From NCBI GenBank assembly GCA_900553635.1, contig USDU01000175.1, positions 1-5,249 on the forward strand: a DNA stretch of 5,249 nt, written 5' to 3'. How positions within the stretch are numbered: the stretch's first letter is position 1; each line of letters starts with the position of its first letter. Under the pieces are notes generated by a model. It worked only from the letters and a program-made list of their open reading frames with translations, did not search any database and was not told where the DNA came from. Shown one piece after another: positions 1 to 5,237 of this stretch. The stretch comes from an uncultured Lachnospiraceae bacterium. Lineage in GTDB: Bacteria > Bacillota_A > Clostridia > Lachnospirales > Lachnospiraceae. The translations under genes were made by a program, and so were the position numbers.

Positions 1-3
1 TAA

Positions 4-10
4 CCTCTCT
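4..10 (-). promoter_or_regulatory. Shine-Dalgarno site for a gene beginning left of the window
   Basis: Read on the minus strand, AGAGAGG lies 31 bases after the stop codon of the ChrA-type gene, with only three bases left before the window ends. It has the composition and position of a ribosome-binding site for a downstream gene whose start codon would fall within a few bases outside the window. Single-domain ChrA proteins are commonly encoded as tandem pairs, so the next gene is probably the second half. That identity is inference, because no coding sequence of it is visible. Confidence 0.5.
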
Positions 11-41
11 TTTTCAGAAACAATTTTCAAAAAACTTAGGA

Positions 42-626
42 TTATTTGTCGTGGAGCGTATCAGCCGGGCTGTGCCGTTTTTTGAAAAGCGTCCGCACCG
101 CGCCAAGCATCCCGCAGATCAGGATAATGTAAATGACATTGACGCCAAACACGCAGGAAGCGAGAAAGGCGGCAGCCATAATCAGGATGGAAATGAAATC
201 CTTGCTGTGTACGACGCCGGACCCCATACTGTAGACCACCGATGCGATGACAGCGCCCACGCCGGCCTGCATCCCGTGCAGCATCCGGCTGACGAGAAAG
301 CTGTCGCGAAAGGCCTCGTAAAATACGGAGATCACCGAGATGATCACAAACGGCGGAATAATCGTCCCCAGAATCGCCACCAGCGTACCGGGCAGTCCCG
401 CCAGCTTAAAGCCCACCACGATGGCTCCGTTTACCGCGATAGCGCCCGGCGATGACTGGGCGATGGCCACCAGATCCAGCATCTCATCTTCCTCGATCCA
501 GTGATATTCATCTACAAATTTTTTCTTCATCAGCGTCACGATGACATAACCGCCGCCGAAGGTAAAGGCGCTCAGGTAGAGCGTCGAGATAAATATTTTC
601 CATAAAACCTTCTTTTTATTATTCAT
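42..626 (-). CDS. Chromate transporter (CHR) family protein, short single-domain form
   Basis: This 194-residue integral membrane protein belongs to the CHR/ChrA transporter family, whose characterised members export chromate in exchange for or driven by ion gradients. The real substrate of short clostridial members is mostly untested. The family signatures are visible: FTFGGGYVIV at residues 21-30, AQSSPGAIAVNGA at 56-68 and LHGMQAGVGAVIASVVY at 116-132. Hydrophobic segments lie roughly at 9-30, 76-101, 117-137, 143-160 and 162-178, and the C-terminus is basic. At about 190 residues it is one CHR domain, not the duplicated roughly 400-residue form. Such proteins usually work as a pair of homologous subunits encoded side by side, and a ribosome-binding site after its stop points to a partner outside the window. 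The start is supported by AGGAGGG at 634-640, seven bases upstream. It is divergent from a lysR gene that may regulate it. The family call is firm; chromate as substrate is not. Confidence 0.9.
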   Translation of the reverse strand: MNNKKKVLWKIFISTLYLSAFTFGGGYVIVTLMKKKFVDEYHWIEEDEMLDLVAIAQSSPGAIAVNGAIVVGFKLAGLPGTLVAILGTIIPPFVIISVISVFYEAFRDSFLVSRMLHGMQAGVGAVIASVVYSMGSGVVHSKDFISILIMAAAFLASCVFGVNVIYIILICGMLGAVRTLFKKRHSPADTLHDK

Positions 627-633
627 TGAAAAA

Positions 634-640
634 CCCTCCT
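634..640 (-). promoter_or_regulatory. Ribosome-binding site of the ChrA-type gene
   Basis: AGGAGGG on the minus strand, seven bases from the ATG at 626-624. It is a near-perfect Shine-Dalgarno match and fixes the start of the transporter gene. It lies within a few bases of the predicted transcription start, so the leader would be only about 16 bases long. Confidence 0.8.
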
Positions 641-648
641 ACGCAACC

Positions 649-677
649 AGTATAAGGATTCTTGACTTATATGTAAA
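649..677 (-). promoter_or_regulatory. Predicted sigma-A promoter of the ChrA-type gene
   Basis: On the minus strand, -35 TTTACA (677-672) and -10 TATACT (654-649) are separated by exactly 17 bases. Each box is one mismatch from consensus. Transcription would start near 642, giving a leader of about 16 bases. The promoter is interlocked with the plus-strand promoter of lysR: each one's -35 box lies in the other's spacer, so the two RNA polymerases should exclude each other. This is prediction from sequence only. Confidence 0.55.
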
Positions 678-690
678 ATAGTATTATTTT
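662..690 (+). promoter_or_regulatory. Predicted sigma-A promoter of the lysR-larC-like operon
   Basis: On the plus strand, -35 TTGACT (662-667) and -10 TATTTT (685-690) are separated by 17 bases, with a likely start near 697 and a leader of about 34 bases. A perfect TATAAT also occurs at 690-695 but has no good -35 at the right distance. The surrounding 661-719 stretch is extremely AT-rich. The promoter would serve both the regulator and the overlapping larC-like gene, because no promoter or terminator is apparent between them. Confidence 0.45.
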
Positions 691-716
691 ATAATTATCA
701 TAATGAATTTATTATA
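690..716. promoter_or_regulatory. AT-rich dyads, candidate LysR-type regulator binding site
   Basis: Several inverted repeats nest here: TATAAT (690-695) with ATTATA (711-716); ATTAT-C-ATAAT (694-704); and ATAAT-N6-ATTAT (700-715). The last is centred near 707.5, about -65 relative to the predicted transporter start at 642. That is where LysR-type regulators typically bind to activate the divergent gene. The dyads lie around and just after the lysR start point, where binding would repress lysR. The high AT content makes chance dyads likely, so this is a candidate only. Confidence 0.35.
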
Positions 717-730
717 AATGGACGAAAACT

Positions 731-1621
731 ATGACACTGCGACATATGAAAATCTACGTGGCCGTCTTTCAGCACAGCAATATCACCCGGGCAGCGGAAG
801 AGCTGCATCTGGCCCAGCCGTCGGTGAGCCTGGCGGTGAAGGAACTGGAGGAATATTACGGTGTGCGGCTCTTCGAGCGGCGGGGAAGGCGGATTCTGCC
901 CACCGAGGCCGGGCGGGAATTCTACGGCTACGCCCTGCACATTGCGTCGCTCTTTGACGAGATGGAGACCCGCATCAAAAACTGGGACCGCATCGGCACC
1001 CTGCGCATTGGCACCAGCATCACCATCGGCACCCACATCCTGCCGGAGCTGCTGCACCGCTTCCAGGAGCAGTTCCCGGAGGTGCGGACGGAAGCGGAGA
1101 TCAACAATTCCTCCCTCATCGAGCGCCGGGTGCTGGACAATGCCATCGACGTCGGCCTCATCGAAAATCAGCCCGAGCACGAGGACATCTGCGCCGTGCC
1201 CTTTATGCGGGATGAGTTGGCAGCCATCCTGCCGCCCGGGCATGCGCTTGGCCGCCGGAAGAAAGTAACCCTGGAGCAATTGGCGGAACATCCCTTCCTC
1301 ATGCGGGAAAAGGGCAGCGCAGGCCGGGAAATCCTGGACGCGGCCTTTGCGCTGCGGCAGCAGGCCGTCCATCCGGTCATGGAGAGCGTCAGCACTCAGG
1401 CCATCGTTCAGGGGGTGGCCGAAGGGCTGGGGGTGGCTGTATTGCCCTATCTGTTGGTCGAACGGGCCATTGAAGAGGGCGTCGTAGAGCAGGTTCCGCT
1501 GACCGAACCCATGGAACGGAACCTGAACATCATTTATCATAAGAGTAAATATCTGACCGGCAATATGAACACCTTCATCGAGTTATGTAAACAATATGGG
1601 GAGGAGACCGACTATGAGTAA
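731..1621 (+). CDS. LysR-family transcriptional regulator
   Basis: This 296-residue cytoplasmic DNA-binding regulator has the normal length of a LysR-type protein. The N-terminal winged helix-turn-helix is clear: an MTLRHMKIYVAVF opening, the recognition region ITRAAEELHLAQPSVSLAVK at residues 18-37, then the typical LFERRGRRILPTEAG wing at 47-61. A linker helix follows to about residue 88, and the two-lobed periplasmic-binding-protein-like effector domain runs from about 89 to 290. The effector cannot be named from sequence. The start at 731 fits the family's usual opening; its ribosome-binding site is weak (GGA at 720-722). The gene is divergent from the ChrA-type transporter across 104 bases carrying both promoters, the standard arrangement for a LysR protein and its target. 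Its last 8 bases overlap the start of the larC-like gene, so the two are probably co-transcribed and translationally coupled. Confidence 0.95.
   Translation: MTLRHMKIYVAVFQHSNITRAAEELHLAQPSVSLAVKELEEYYGVRLFERRGRRILPTEAGREFYGYALHIASLFDEMETRIKNWDRIGTLRIGTSITIGTHILPELLHRFQEQFPEVRTEAEINNSSLIERRVLDNAIDVGLIENQPEHEDICAVPFMRDELAAILPPGHALGRRKKVTLEQLAEHPFLMREKGSAGREILDAAFALRQQAVHPVMESVSTQAIVQGVAEGLGVAVLPYLLVERAIEEGVVEQVPLTEPMERNLNIIYHKSKYLTGNMNTFIELCKQYGEETDYE
1598..1606 (+). promoter_or_regulatory. Ribosome-binding site that fixes the larC-like start at 1614
   Basis: GGGGAGGAG ends seven bases before ATG 1614, the best possible spacing. An in-frame ATG at 1596 would put this site inside the gene and has no ribosome-binding site of its own, so 1614 is preferred. 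The site lies inside the end of lysR, as expected for translational coupling. Confidence 0.85.
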
Positions 1622-2513
1622 GAATACACTATATCTGGAGTGCTACGAGGGAATCACCGGGGAAATGGTGCTGGGGGCGCTGCGGGAGCTGGCGGAAGCC
1701 CTGGAAACAGAAGAAAAAGACCGTATAAGCTTCCCAAAAGAAAGGGAGCATACGGAAATCAGATTTTCAAAGGAAAGAAGAAAACAGGATATAGAAAGAC
1801 AAAGTAAGGAGCAGGGAACCATACAGGAAGAACTCCTTCCCCAGATAGACCTCCTTCTTGAGAAATTACAGATAGAAAAAATCACTGCCTCTCCCGTCTG
1901 GTCCGACAAAGGCCCCACCGATGCCCTGGGATTGGCCATCGCAGCCCGCGCCGAGGGCGTTTGCCCGGAGCGTTTTGTGGTAAAAAAGGTTGGCACCGGA
2001 ACAACTTATGTAAACTTGGAGAACAACACCCGCGAACCCAGAACCCTCCGCGCCATGCTTATCGAAGAAGTCCCCACCGGAGAGCTTTGGATCCTGGAAA
2101 GCAACATCGACGACTGCGCCGGAGAAATCCTGGGCTACACTATGGATCTCCTCTTTGAAGCCGGAGCACGGGACGCCTGGTTCACCCCCATTTTCATGAA
2201 GAAAAACCGCCCGGCCTACCAGCTGTCCGTTCTCTGCGCCGAAGACCAGATCCGCGCCCTGGACGCCATCCTCTTCCGGGAGACCACCACCATCGGCGTC
2301 CGCCGCTACCGCGTAGAGCGCACCGCCCTGCCCCGCCGCTTCTTCGAAGTCCGGGTCCCCGGCGGTACTGTCCGCATCAAAGCCTGCCAACTGTCGGACG
2401 GCAGCGAGAAACGCTATCCGGAATACGAGGACGTGAAGCGCGTCGCGCGGGAGACGGGGAAGAGCTATCGTGAAGTATACCAGATAGCGAAGACTACGGC
2501 GGAGCAGAGCTAA
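1614..2513 (+). CDS. Shortened LarC-like protein (nickel-pincer cofactor nickel-insertion family, DUF111)
   Basis: This 299-residue protein is related to LarC, the CTP-dependent cyclometallase that inserts nickel into the pyridinium bis-thiocarboxylate nucleotide to finish the nickel-pincer cofactor of lactate racemase and LarA relatives. Residues 5-26 match the LarC opening (LYLEC, then GITGEM where the family usually has GDM). Residues 99-150 resemble the end of the N-terminal domain (GPTDALGLAI; KKVGTGTTY; LRAMLIEE). Residues 157-292 are a well-kept C-terminal LarC2-type, CTP-binding domain: SNIDDCAGEILGY at 163-175, FEAGARDAWFTPIFMKKNRP at 181-200, RETTTIGVRR at 222-231 and YPEYEDVKRVARE at 268-280. 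Full LarC has about 400 or more residues. Here roughly 100 or more are missing, including the His-rich stretch and the HEVG and AHG-type motifs. A charged linker (27-90) replaces them, and the whole protein has one histidine (H46). It is read in one continuous frame, unlike Lactiplantibacillus larC with its programmed frameshift. It may be a diverged paralogue or a decayed gene; nickel insertion is doubtful. Confidence 0.85.
   Translation: MSKNTLYLECYEGITGEMVLGALRELAEALETEEKDRISFPKEREHTEIRFSKERRKQDIERQSKEQGTIQEELLPQIDLLLEKLQIEKITASPVWSDKGPTDALGLAIAARAEGVCPERFVVKKVGTGTTYVNLENNTREPRTLRAMLIEEVPTGELWILESNIDDCAGEILGYTMDLLFEAGARDAWFTPIFMKKNRPAYQLSVLCAEDQIRALDAILFRETTTIGVRRYRVERTALPRRFFEVRVPGGTVRIKACQLSDGSEKRYPEYEDVKRVARETGKSYREVYQIAKTTAEQS
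1692..1840 (+). repeat. A-rich linker with degenerate 11-12-residue repeats inside the larC-like gene
   Basis: Residues 27-75 are encoded by a purine- and A-rich tract unlike the GC-rich DNA on both sides. Three related units are visible: FPKERE (residues 40-45), FSKERR (51-56) and QSKEQG (63-68), spaced 11 and 12 residues apart. The first two are also similar at the DNA level. The segment is dominated by Lys, Arg, Glu and Gln, so it is probably a flexible or helical linker and not a folded metal site. The repeat is degenerate, and its significance is uncertain. Confidence 0.45.
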
Positions 2514-2593
2514 AACACGTTAAATCTGGTGAATATCAATACTTCGGATTTGAATGAAACTTTTGCTACAACACTTAAAAGAAATACAATAAT

Positions 2594-2634
2594 AAAAGGG
2601 ATCTGAACAGCCTGGAGCAGTTCGGATCCCTTTT
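2594..2634. terminator. Bidirectional intrinsic terminator between the larC-like gene and agcS
   Basis: AAAAGGGATC-T-GAAC (2594-2608) pairs with GTTC-G-GATCCCTTTT (2620-2634), giving a 15-bp stem with one U-G wobble and an 11-base loop. A run of T follows on the plus strand (from 2631), and T-rich TTTTATTATT follows on the minus strand. It therefore serves both converging genes. It lies 80 bases after the larC-like stop and 5 bases after the agcS stop. Nothing else is seen in 2514-2593. Confidence 0.9.
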
Positions 2635-2639
2635 CAAAT

Positions 2640-4022
2640 TTAAATCGTATCCGGATGCCGCGTCAGCTTCACCATCGTTCCGCCAAGCAGGAACAATGCA
2701 ATCAGGTTCGGAATGGACATCAGACCATTGAAGGTATCCGCCACACCCCACAGGAGCCCCAGATCCACGGTCGCACCGAGAATCGCTACGGCAGAGTAAA
2801 CCACCATAAAAGGCTTATTGACCTTAGAACCAAACAGAAACTCGATGCAGCGGGTACCGTAGAGACCCCAGCCGATAATCGTAGACAGGGCGAAGCAACA
2901 GAGCGCCACCGCCGTAAAAATAGAAACCCAGCTACCGTAAGTCGCCGTAAATCCACTGATGGTCAGCGCTGCGCCCGCAGCCGCGCCAAAATTCACCGGC
3001 ACTCCGCTACACAGAATAACGAGAGCCGTCATGGTACAGATAATAATTGTATCCGTAAATACCTCAAAGATACCGAAATAACCCTGGTTCACCGCCACGC
3101 TGGTATCCGCCGCCGCATGTGCGATGGAACCGGTACCGAGGCCGGCCTCATTAGAGAAGATACCACGGGATACGCCATTTTTCATACTCAGGAAAAAGGT
3201 ACCGACCGCGCCGCCGGTCACAGCGGAGGGAGTAAACGCACCCTCGAAAATCGAAGCGAAAACAGCCGGTACATTCTGGATATTCAGCATGATAACGCCG
3301 ATGGCAAGAACAATATAAAACAGAGCCATAAACGGAACCAGCTTCTCCGTCACCTGGCCGATCCGCTTGATGCCGCCCAGCAGAATCATCGCAACCACAA
3401 CGGCGATAACGATACCGATGATCAGATTCATCGTCTGAATAAACTGATCCGAAGCGGAAGCGTAGCTGAGCACCGCCGTATCGATGGCCGTGGTAATCGT
3501 ATTGACCTGGGTGGCGTTACCGGTACCGAAGACAGTCAATACGCCCAGCACCGCATAGATGCAGGCCAGCCATTTGAACTTAGGTCCGAGACCATTTTTA
3601 ATATAATACATGGGACCTCCGACCCAGTCGCCCTTCTCATTCTTTTCACGGAAATGCACAGCCAGCGTCACCTCGGAAAACTTCGTACACATGCCGAGCA
3701 GGGCCGAGCACCACATCCAGAACACCGCGCCCGGACCGCCCAGGGCGATGGCGCCCGCCACGCCTGCGATATTGCCGGTGCCGACCGTGGAGGCCAGAGC
3801 CGTACAGACCGCCTGGAACGGCGTCACTGCGCCCTCGGCGGCTCCCTTCTTATGAAAAAGCTTCCCCAAAGTCACCTTAAAGGTATAGCCAAACTTGCGA
3901 AACTGAATACCGTGGGTTCGAATGGTCAGATACAGACCGACGCCGATGATACAGACCATAGCCGGGATCCCCCAGACAAAGCCATTGACGGCGCTGTTGA
4001 TGCGTTCGATGGTTTCCAACAT
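2640..4022 (-). CDS. agcS: Sodium:alanine/glycine symporter, AGCS family
   Basis: This 460-residue polytopic membrane protein of the alanine-or-glycine:cation symporter family imports alanine and/or glycine with sodium (sometimes protons). The length is typical. The family signature GGPGAVFWMWCSALLG lies at residues 95-110; it fits the published AGCS pattern except that Cys105 occupies a position that usually holds an aliphatic residue. Other conserved blocks are STVGTGNIAGVAGAIALGGP (78-97), in the family's substrate and ion region, VGGPMYYI (134-141), and SRGIFSNEAGLGTGSIAHAA (285-304). About ten to eleven hydrophobic segments are spread through the chain, and the C-terminus ends in the charged tail VKLTRHPDTI. 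The start is supported by AGGAGAG at 4032-4038, nine bases upstream. It is a single-gene unit with its own predicted promoter and terminator, converging on the larC-like gene. There is no sequence sign that it works with its neighbours. Family assignment is very secure; alanine versus glycine preference cannot be read from sequence. Confidence 0.95.
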   Translation of the reverse strand: MLETIERINSAVNGFVWGIPAMVCIIGVGLYLTIRTHGIQFRKFGYTFKVTLGKLFHKKGAAEGAVTPFQAVCTALASTVGTGNIAGVAGAIALGGPGAVFWMWCSALLGMCTKFSEVTLAVHFREKNEKGDWVGGPMYYIKNGLGPKFKWLACIYAVLGVLTVFGTGNATQVNTITTAIDTAVLSYASASDQFIQTMNLIIGIVIAVVVAMILLGGIKRIGQVTEKLVPFMALFYIVLAIGVIMLNIQNVPAVFASIFEGAFTPSAVTGGAVGTFFLSMKNGVSRGIFSNEAGLGTGSIAHAAADTSVAVNQGYFGIFEVFTDTIIICTMTALVILCSGVPVNFGAAAGAALTISGFTATYGSWVSIFTAVALCCFALSTIIGWGLYGTRCIEFLFGSKVNKPFMVVYSAVAILGATVDLGLLWGVADTFNGLMSIPNLIALFLLGGTMVKLTRHPDTI

Positions 4023-4055
4023 AAAATTTTTCTCTCCTCGCGTAAATATTTTTTT

Positions 4056-4064
4056 ATTTTACCA
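4056..4064 (-). promoter_or_regulatory. Predicted extended -10 promoter of agcS
   Basis: On the minus strand, TGGTAAAAT matches the extended -10 form TGnTAnnnT. It would start transcription near 4049, leaving a leader of about 27 bases that includes the ribosome-binding site. No good -35 box is seen at 16-18 bases upstream, as is common for extended -10 promoters. The rest of 4065-4140 shows no further recognisable element. Confidence 0.35.
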
Positions 4065-4140
4065 TATTCTGGAGGGAAAATCGAGAAAAGTTTGCGGGGT
4101 TTACTGGGAGATACCGAAAAAATTGCGGAAGAAAAAGAAA

Positions 4141-4167
4141 TTTCGTGAAGTATGTTATTCCACGAAA
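4141..4167. repeat. Imperfect inverted repeat downstream of the integrase gene, candidate recombination core site
   Basis: Left arm TTTCGTGAAG (4141-4150) and right arm TTCCACGAAA (4158-4167) flank the 7-base centre TATGTTA (4151-4157). The outermost seven bases of the arms are perfectly inverted, and eight of ten match overall. Two arms of about 10 bp around a 7-base spacer are the general architecture of a tyrosine-recombinase core site, and attachment sites commonly lie next to the integrase gene. It abuts the integrase terminator hairpin and could instead be a secondary RNA hairpin. No second copy is seen in the window, so the assignment is tentative. Confidence 0.3.
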
Positions 4168-4193
4168 AAAGACTCCCGGAAAAGGAGTCTTTT
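4167..4193 (-). terminator. Intrinsic terminator of the integrase gene
   Basis: AAAAGACTCC (4167-4176) and GGAGTCTTTT (4184-4193) form a perfect 10-bp stem with a 7-base loop. Read in the integrase direction (minus), it starts 11 bases after the stop and ends in six T residues, a standard intrinsic terminator. It separates the integrase transcript from agcS, which lies further along the same strand. In the plus direction it also ends in four T residues. Confidence 0.85.
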
Positions 4194-4204
4194 CAGAAAA
4201 TGAT

Positions 4205-5185
4205 TTACCCGGCCTGATCGAGCAGCTCGATTTGCCGCCGCTTGTCGTCCATGGACGGGTGGACATAGTAATTCAGCGTCATCTGCACGCTGGAATGTCC
4301 GAGAATTTCACTCAAAGATTTGATATCCACCCCAGCCGCGATACAGCGCGTGGCAAAGGTATGGCGCAGGGCGTGGAAATTGATGGGTTGGATTTCGTTG
4401 ACGGAAAGATATTGTTTAAAATGGTTCTGATAGGTGCGCGGTTCCAGAAATTCCGTACTTCCTGTCAGAAAAAAATAGTCCACGTCGGGCCGCAGCGGAT
4501 CGCTTTCCAGAAGCTTCAGAATAAAACGGGGAAGCGGAATATCCCGGCTGGAGGCAATGCTTTTGGGCGGACTGCATACCACCTGCGTCCGGGACTCGCC
4601 CTCCTTCGCGTCTACATTTTGGATCCGCTGAAGGGTGGAATTGATTCGGATAAAGCCCTCGTCCAGATAGATATTTTCCCATTTCAGCGCGCAGATTTCA
4701 CCCAGGCGCATGCCGGTATAGAGGCACAGCAGAACGCCCAGGCATCGCTTATCCTCACGGTTTTTGAAAAGCCAGCTCTCCAGTTTTTCCCTGGACGCAG
4801 TATCCAGAATTGGGACATAGACCGTGCGCCGCCACAGATTGGAGACGCGGGAAACCCGGTTGGCCGTATCCCAGGTCTCTTCGGCCAGCTTCAAGATGGA
4901 ACGAATAATGACATAGATATCATGGACCGTCTTCGGAGCCAGCCCGCCCGTGCCGTCCACACGGCCCTCCTGTAAAAGCATCCGCAGATATTCTGTCAGA
5001 TAGCTGGTATTGATTTCTGCCACGCTCATTTCCCCCAGATGCGGTAAAATATGGCTCCGCACTGTATGGACATATTTGGCATAGGTGGACGGTTTGGCGA
5101 ACAACCGCTTTCCGGACAGCCACAGCTCCACCGCCATTTTTACCGTGATCTTCGCATTTTCAGCCTGTTTCAGTTCTTTTTTCAT
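4205..5185 (-). CDS. Site-specific tyrosine recombinase (phage/ICE-type integrase)
   Basis: This 326-residue tyrosine recombinase cuts and rejoins DNA at specific sites through a covalent 3'-phosphotyrosine. The N-terminal SAM-like core-binding domain spans about residues 13-105, and the catalytic domain about 125-320. The full catalytic set is visible: R160 (YTGMRLGEI), K208 (SPPKSIASSRDIPL, the beta-hairpin lysine), H271 and R274 (HALRHTFATR), H297 (LGHSS) and Y307 (MTLNYYVH). Y307 is preferred to Y306 because it is followed by V-H, as in the family's Y-x-H. It therefore appears active. No separate arm-binding domain is obvious; about 12 basic/polar residues precede the core-binding domain. 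ATG 5185 is chosen over ATG 5209 because AAAGGAGAA lies just upstream of it. The gene ends in its own terminator. Length and domain pattern suit an integrase of a prophage, genomic island or conjugative element that would extend right of the window. A stand-alone invertase is possible but no invertible segment is seen. Confidence 0.93.
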   Translation of the reverse strand: MKKELKQAENAKITVKMAVELWLSGKRLFAKPSTYAKYVHTVRSHILPHLGEMSVAEINTSYLTEYLRMLLQEGRVDGTGGLAPKTVHDIYVIIRSILKLAEETWDTANRVSRVSNLWRRTVYVPILDTASREKLESWLFKNREDKRCLGVLLCLYTGMRLGEICALKWENIYLDEGFIRINSTLQRIQNVDAKEGESRTQVVCSPPKSIASSRDIPLPRFILKLLESDPLRPDVDYFFLTGSTEFLEPRTYQNHFKQYLSVNEIQPINFHALRHTFATRCIAAGVDIKSLSEILGHSSVQMTLNYYVHPSMDDKRRQIELLDQAG

Positions 5186-5192
5186 AGCCCTT

Positions 5193-5197
5193 CTCCT
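5193..5197 (-). promoter_or_regulatory. Ribosome-binding site that fixes the integrase start at 5185
   Basis: AGGAG (within AAAGGAGAAG on the minus strand) is seven bases from ATG 5185-5183. The longer alternative start at 5209 has no such site upstream and would place this motif inside the gene. Confidence 0.8.
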
Positions 5198-5231
5198 TTG
5201 TAAAAGCAAACATTAAATGGTGATAGAATTT

Positions 5232-5237
5232 AGTATA
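5232..5237 (-). promoter_or_regulatory. Possible -10 box of the integrase promoter
   Basis: TATACT on the minus strand, about 47 bases upstream of the integrase start codon, could be the -10 box. The matching -35 would lie just outside the right edge, so it cannot be checked. Nothing else recognisable is seen in 5198-5249. Confidence 0.3.

Noticed and set aside
51..455. A plus-strand open frame opposite the ChrA-type gene
   Set aside because: It is a shadow of the conserved membrane protein on the minus strand, and its product is highly polar and His/Asp/Arg-rich with no domain.
649..657. Shared 9-base word AGTATAAGG at 649-657 and 5232-5240
   Set aside because: The match does not extend in either direction and is explained by both being -10 promoter boxes (TATACT on the minus strand). 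It is not a convincing repeat or attachment site.
698..1540. A minus-strand open frame of 280 codons opposite lysR
   Set aside because: The plus strand encodes a canonical LysR protein of normal length. The antisense frame has no family features and would also run through the divergent promoter region.
1596..1613. An upstream in-frame ATG for the larC-like gene, adding six residues
   Set aside because: The strong GGGGAGGAG site overlaps this extension and is ideally spaced for ATG 1614. LarC proteins also begin close to the LYLEC motif.
1690..2080. Programmed frameshift in the larC-like gene, as known for Lactiplantibacillus larC
   Set aside because: The first LarC motif and the C-terminal domain are in one uninterrupted frame, so no frameshift is needed. 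The DNA between them is too short to encode the missing segment in any frame.
2655..4148. A very long plus-strand open frame (497 codons) lying opposite the whole agcS gene
   Set aside because: The minus strand encodes an unmistakable AGCS symporter with its signature and ribosome-binding site. The antisense product is His/Arg/Gln/Thr-rich with no recognisable domain, and it is open as a by-product of codon bias. It would be revived only by conserved antisense coding or ribosome profiling signal.
4145..4975. A plus-strand open frame of 276 codons opposite the integrase gene
   Set aside because: The minus strand encodes all catalytic residues of a tyrosine recombinase. The antisense frame begins within the candidate dyad/terminator region, without a convincing ribosome-binding site or domain.
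5186..5209. An upstream in-frame ATG for the integrase, adding eight residues
   Set aside because: No ribosome-binding site precedes it, while AAAGGAGAA is well placed for ATG 5185.
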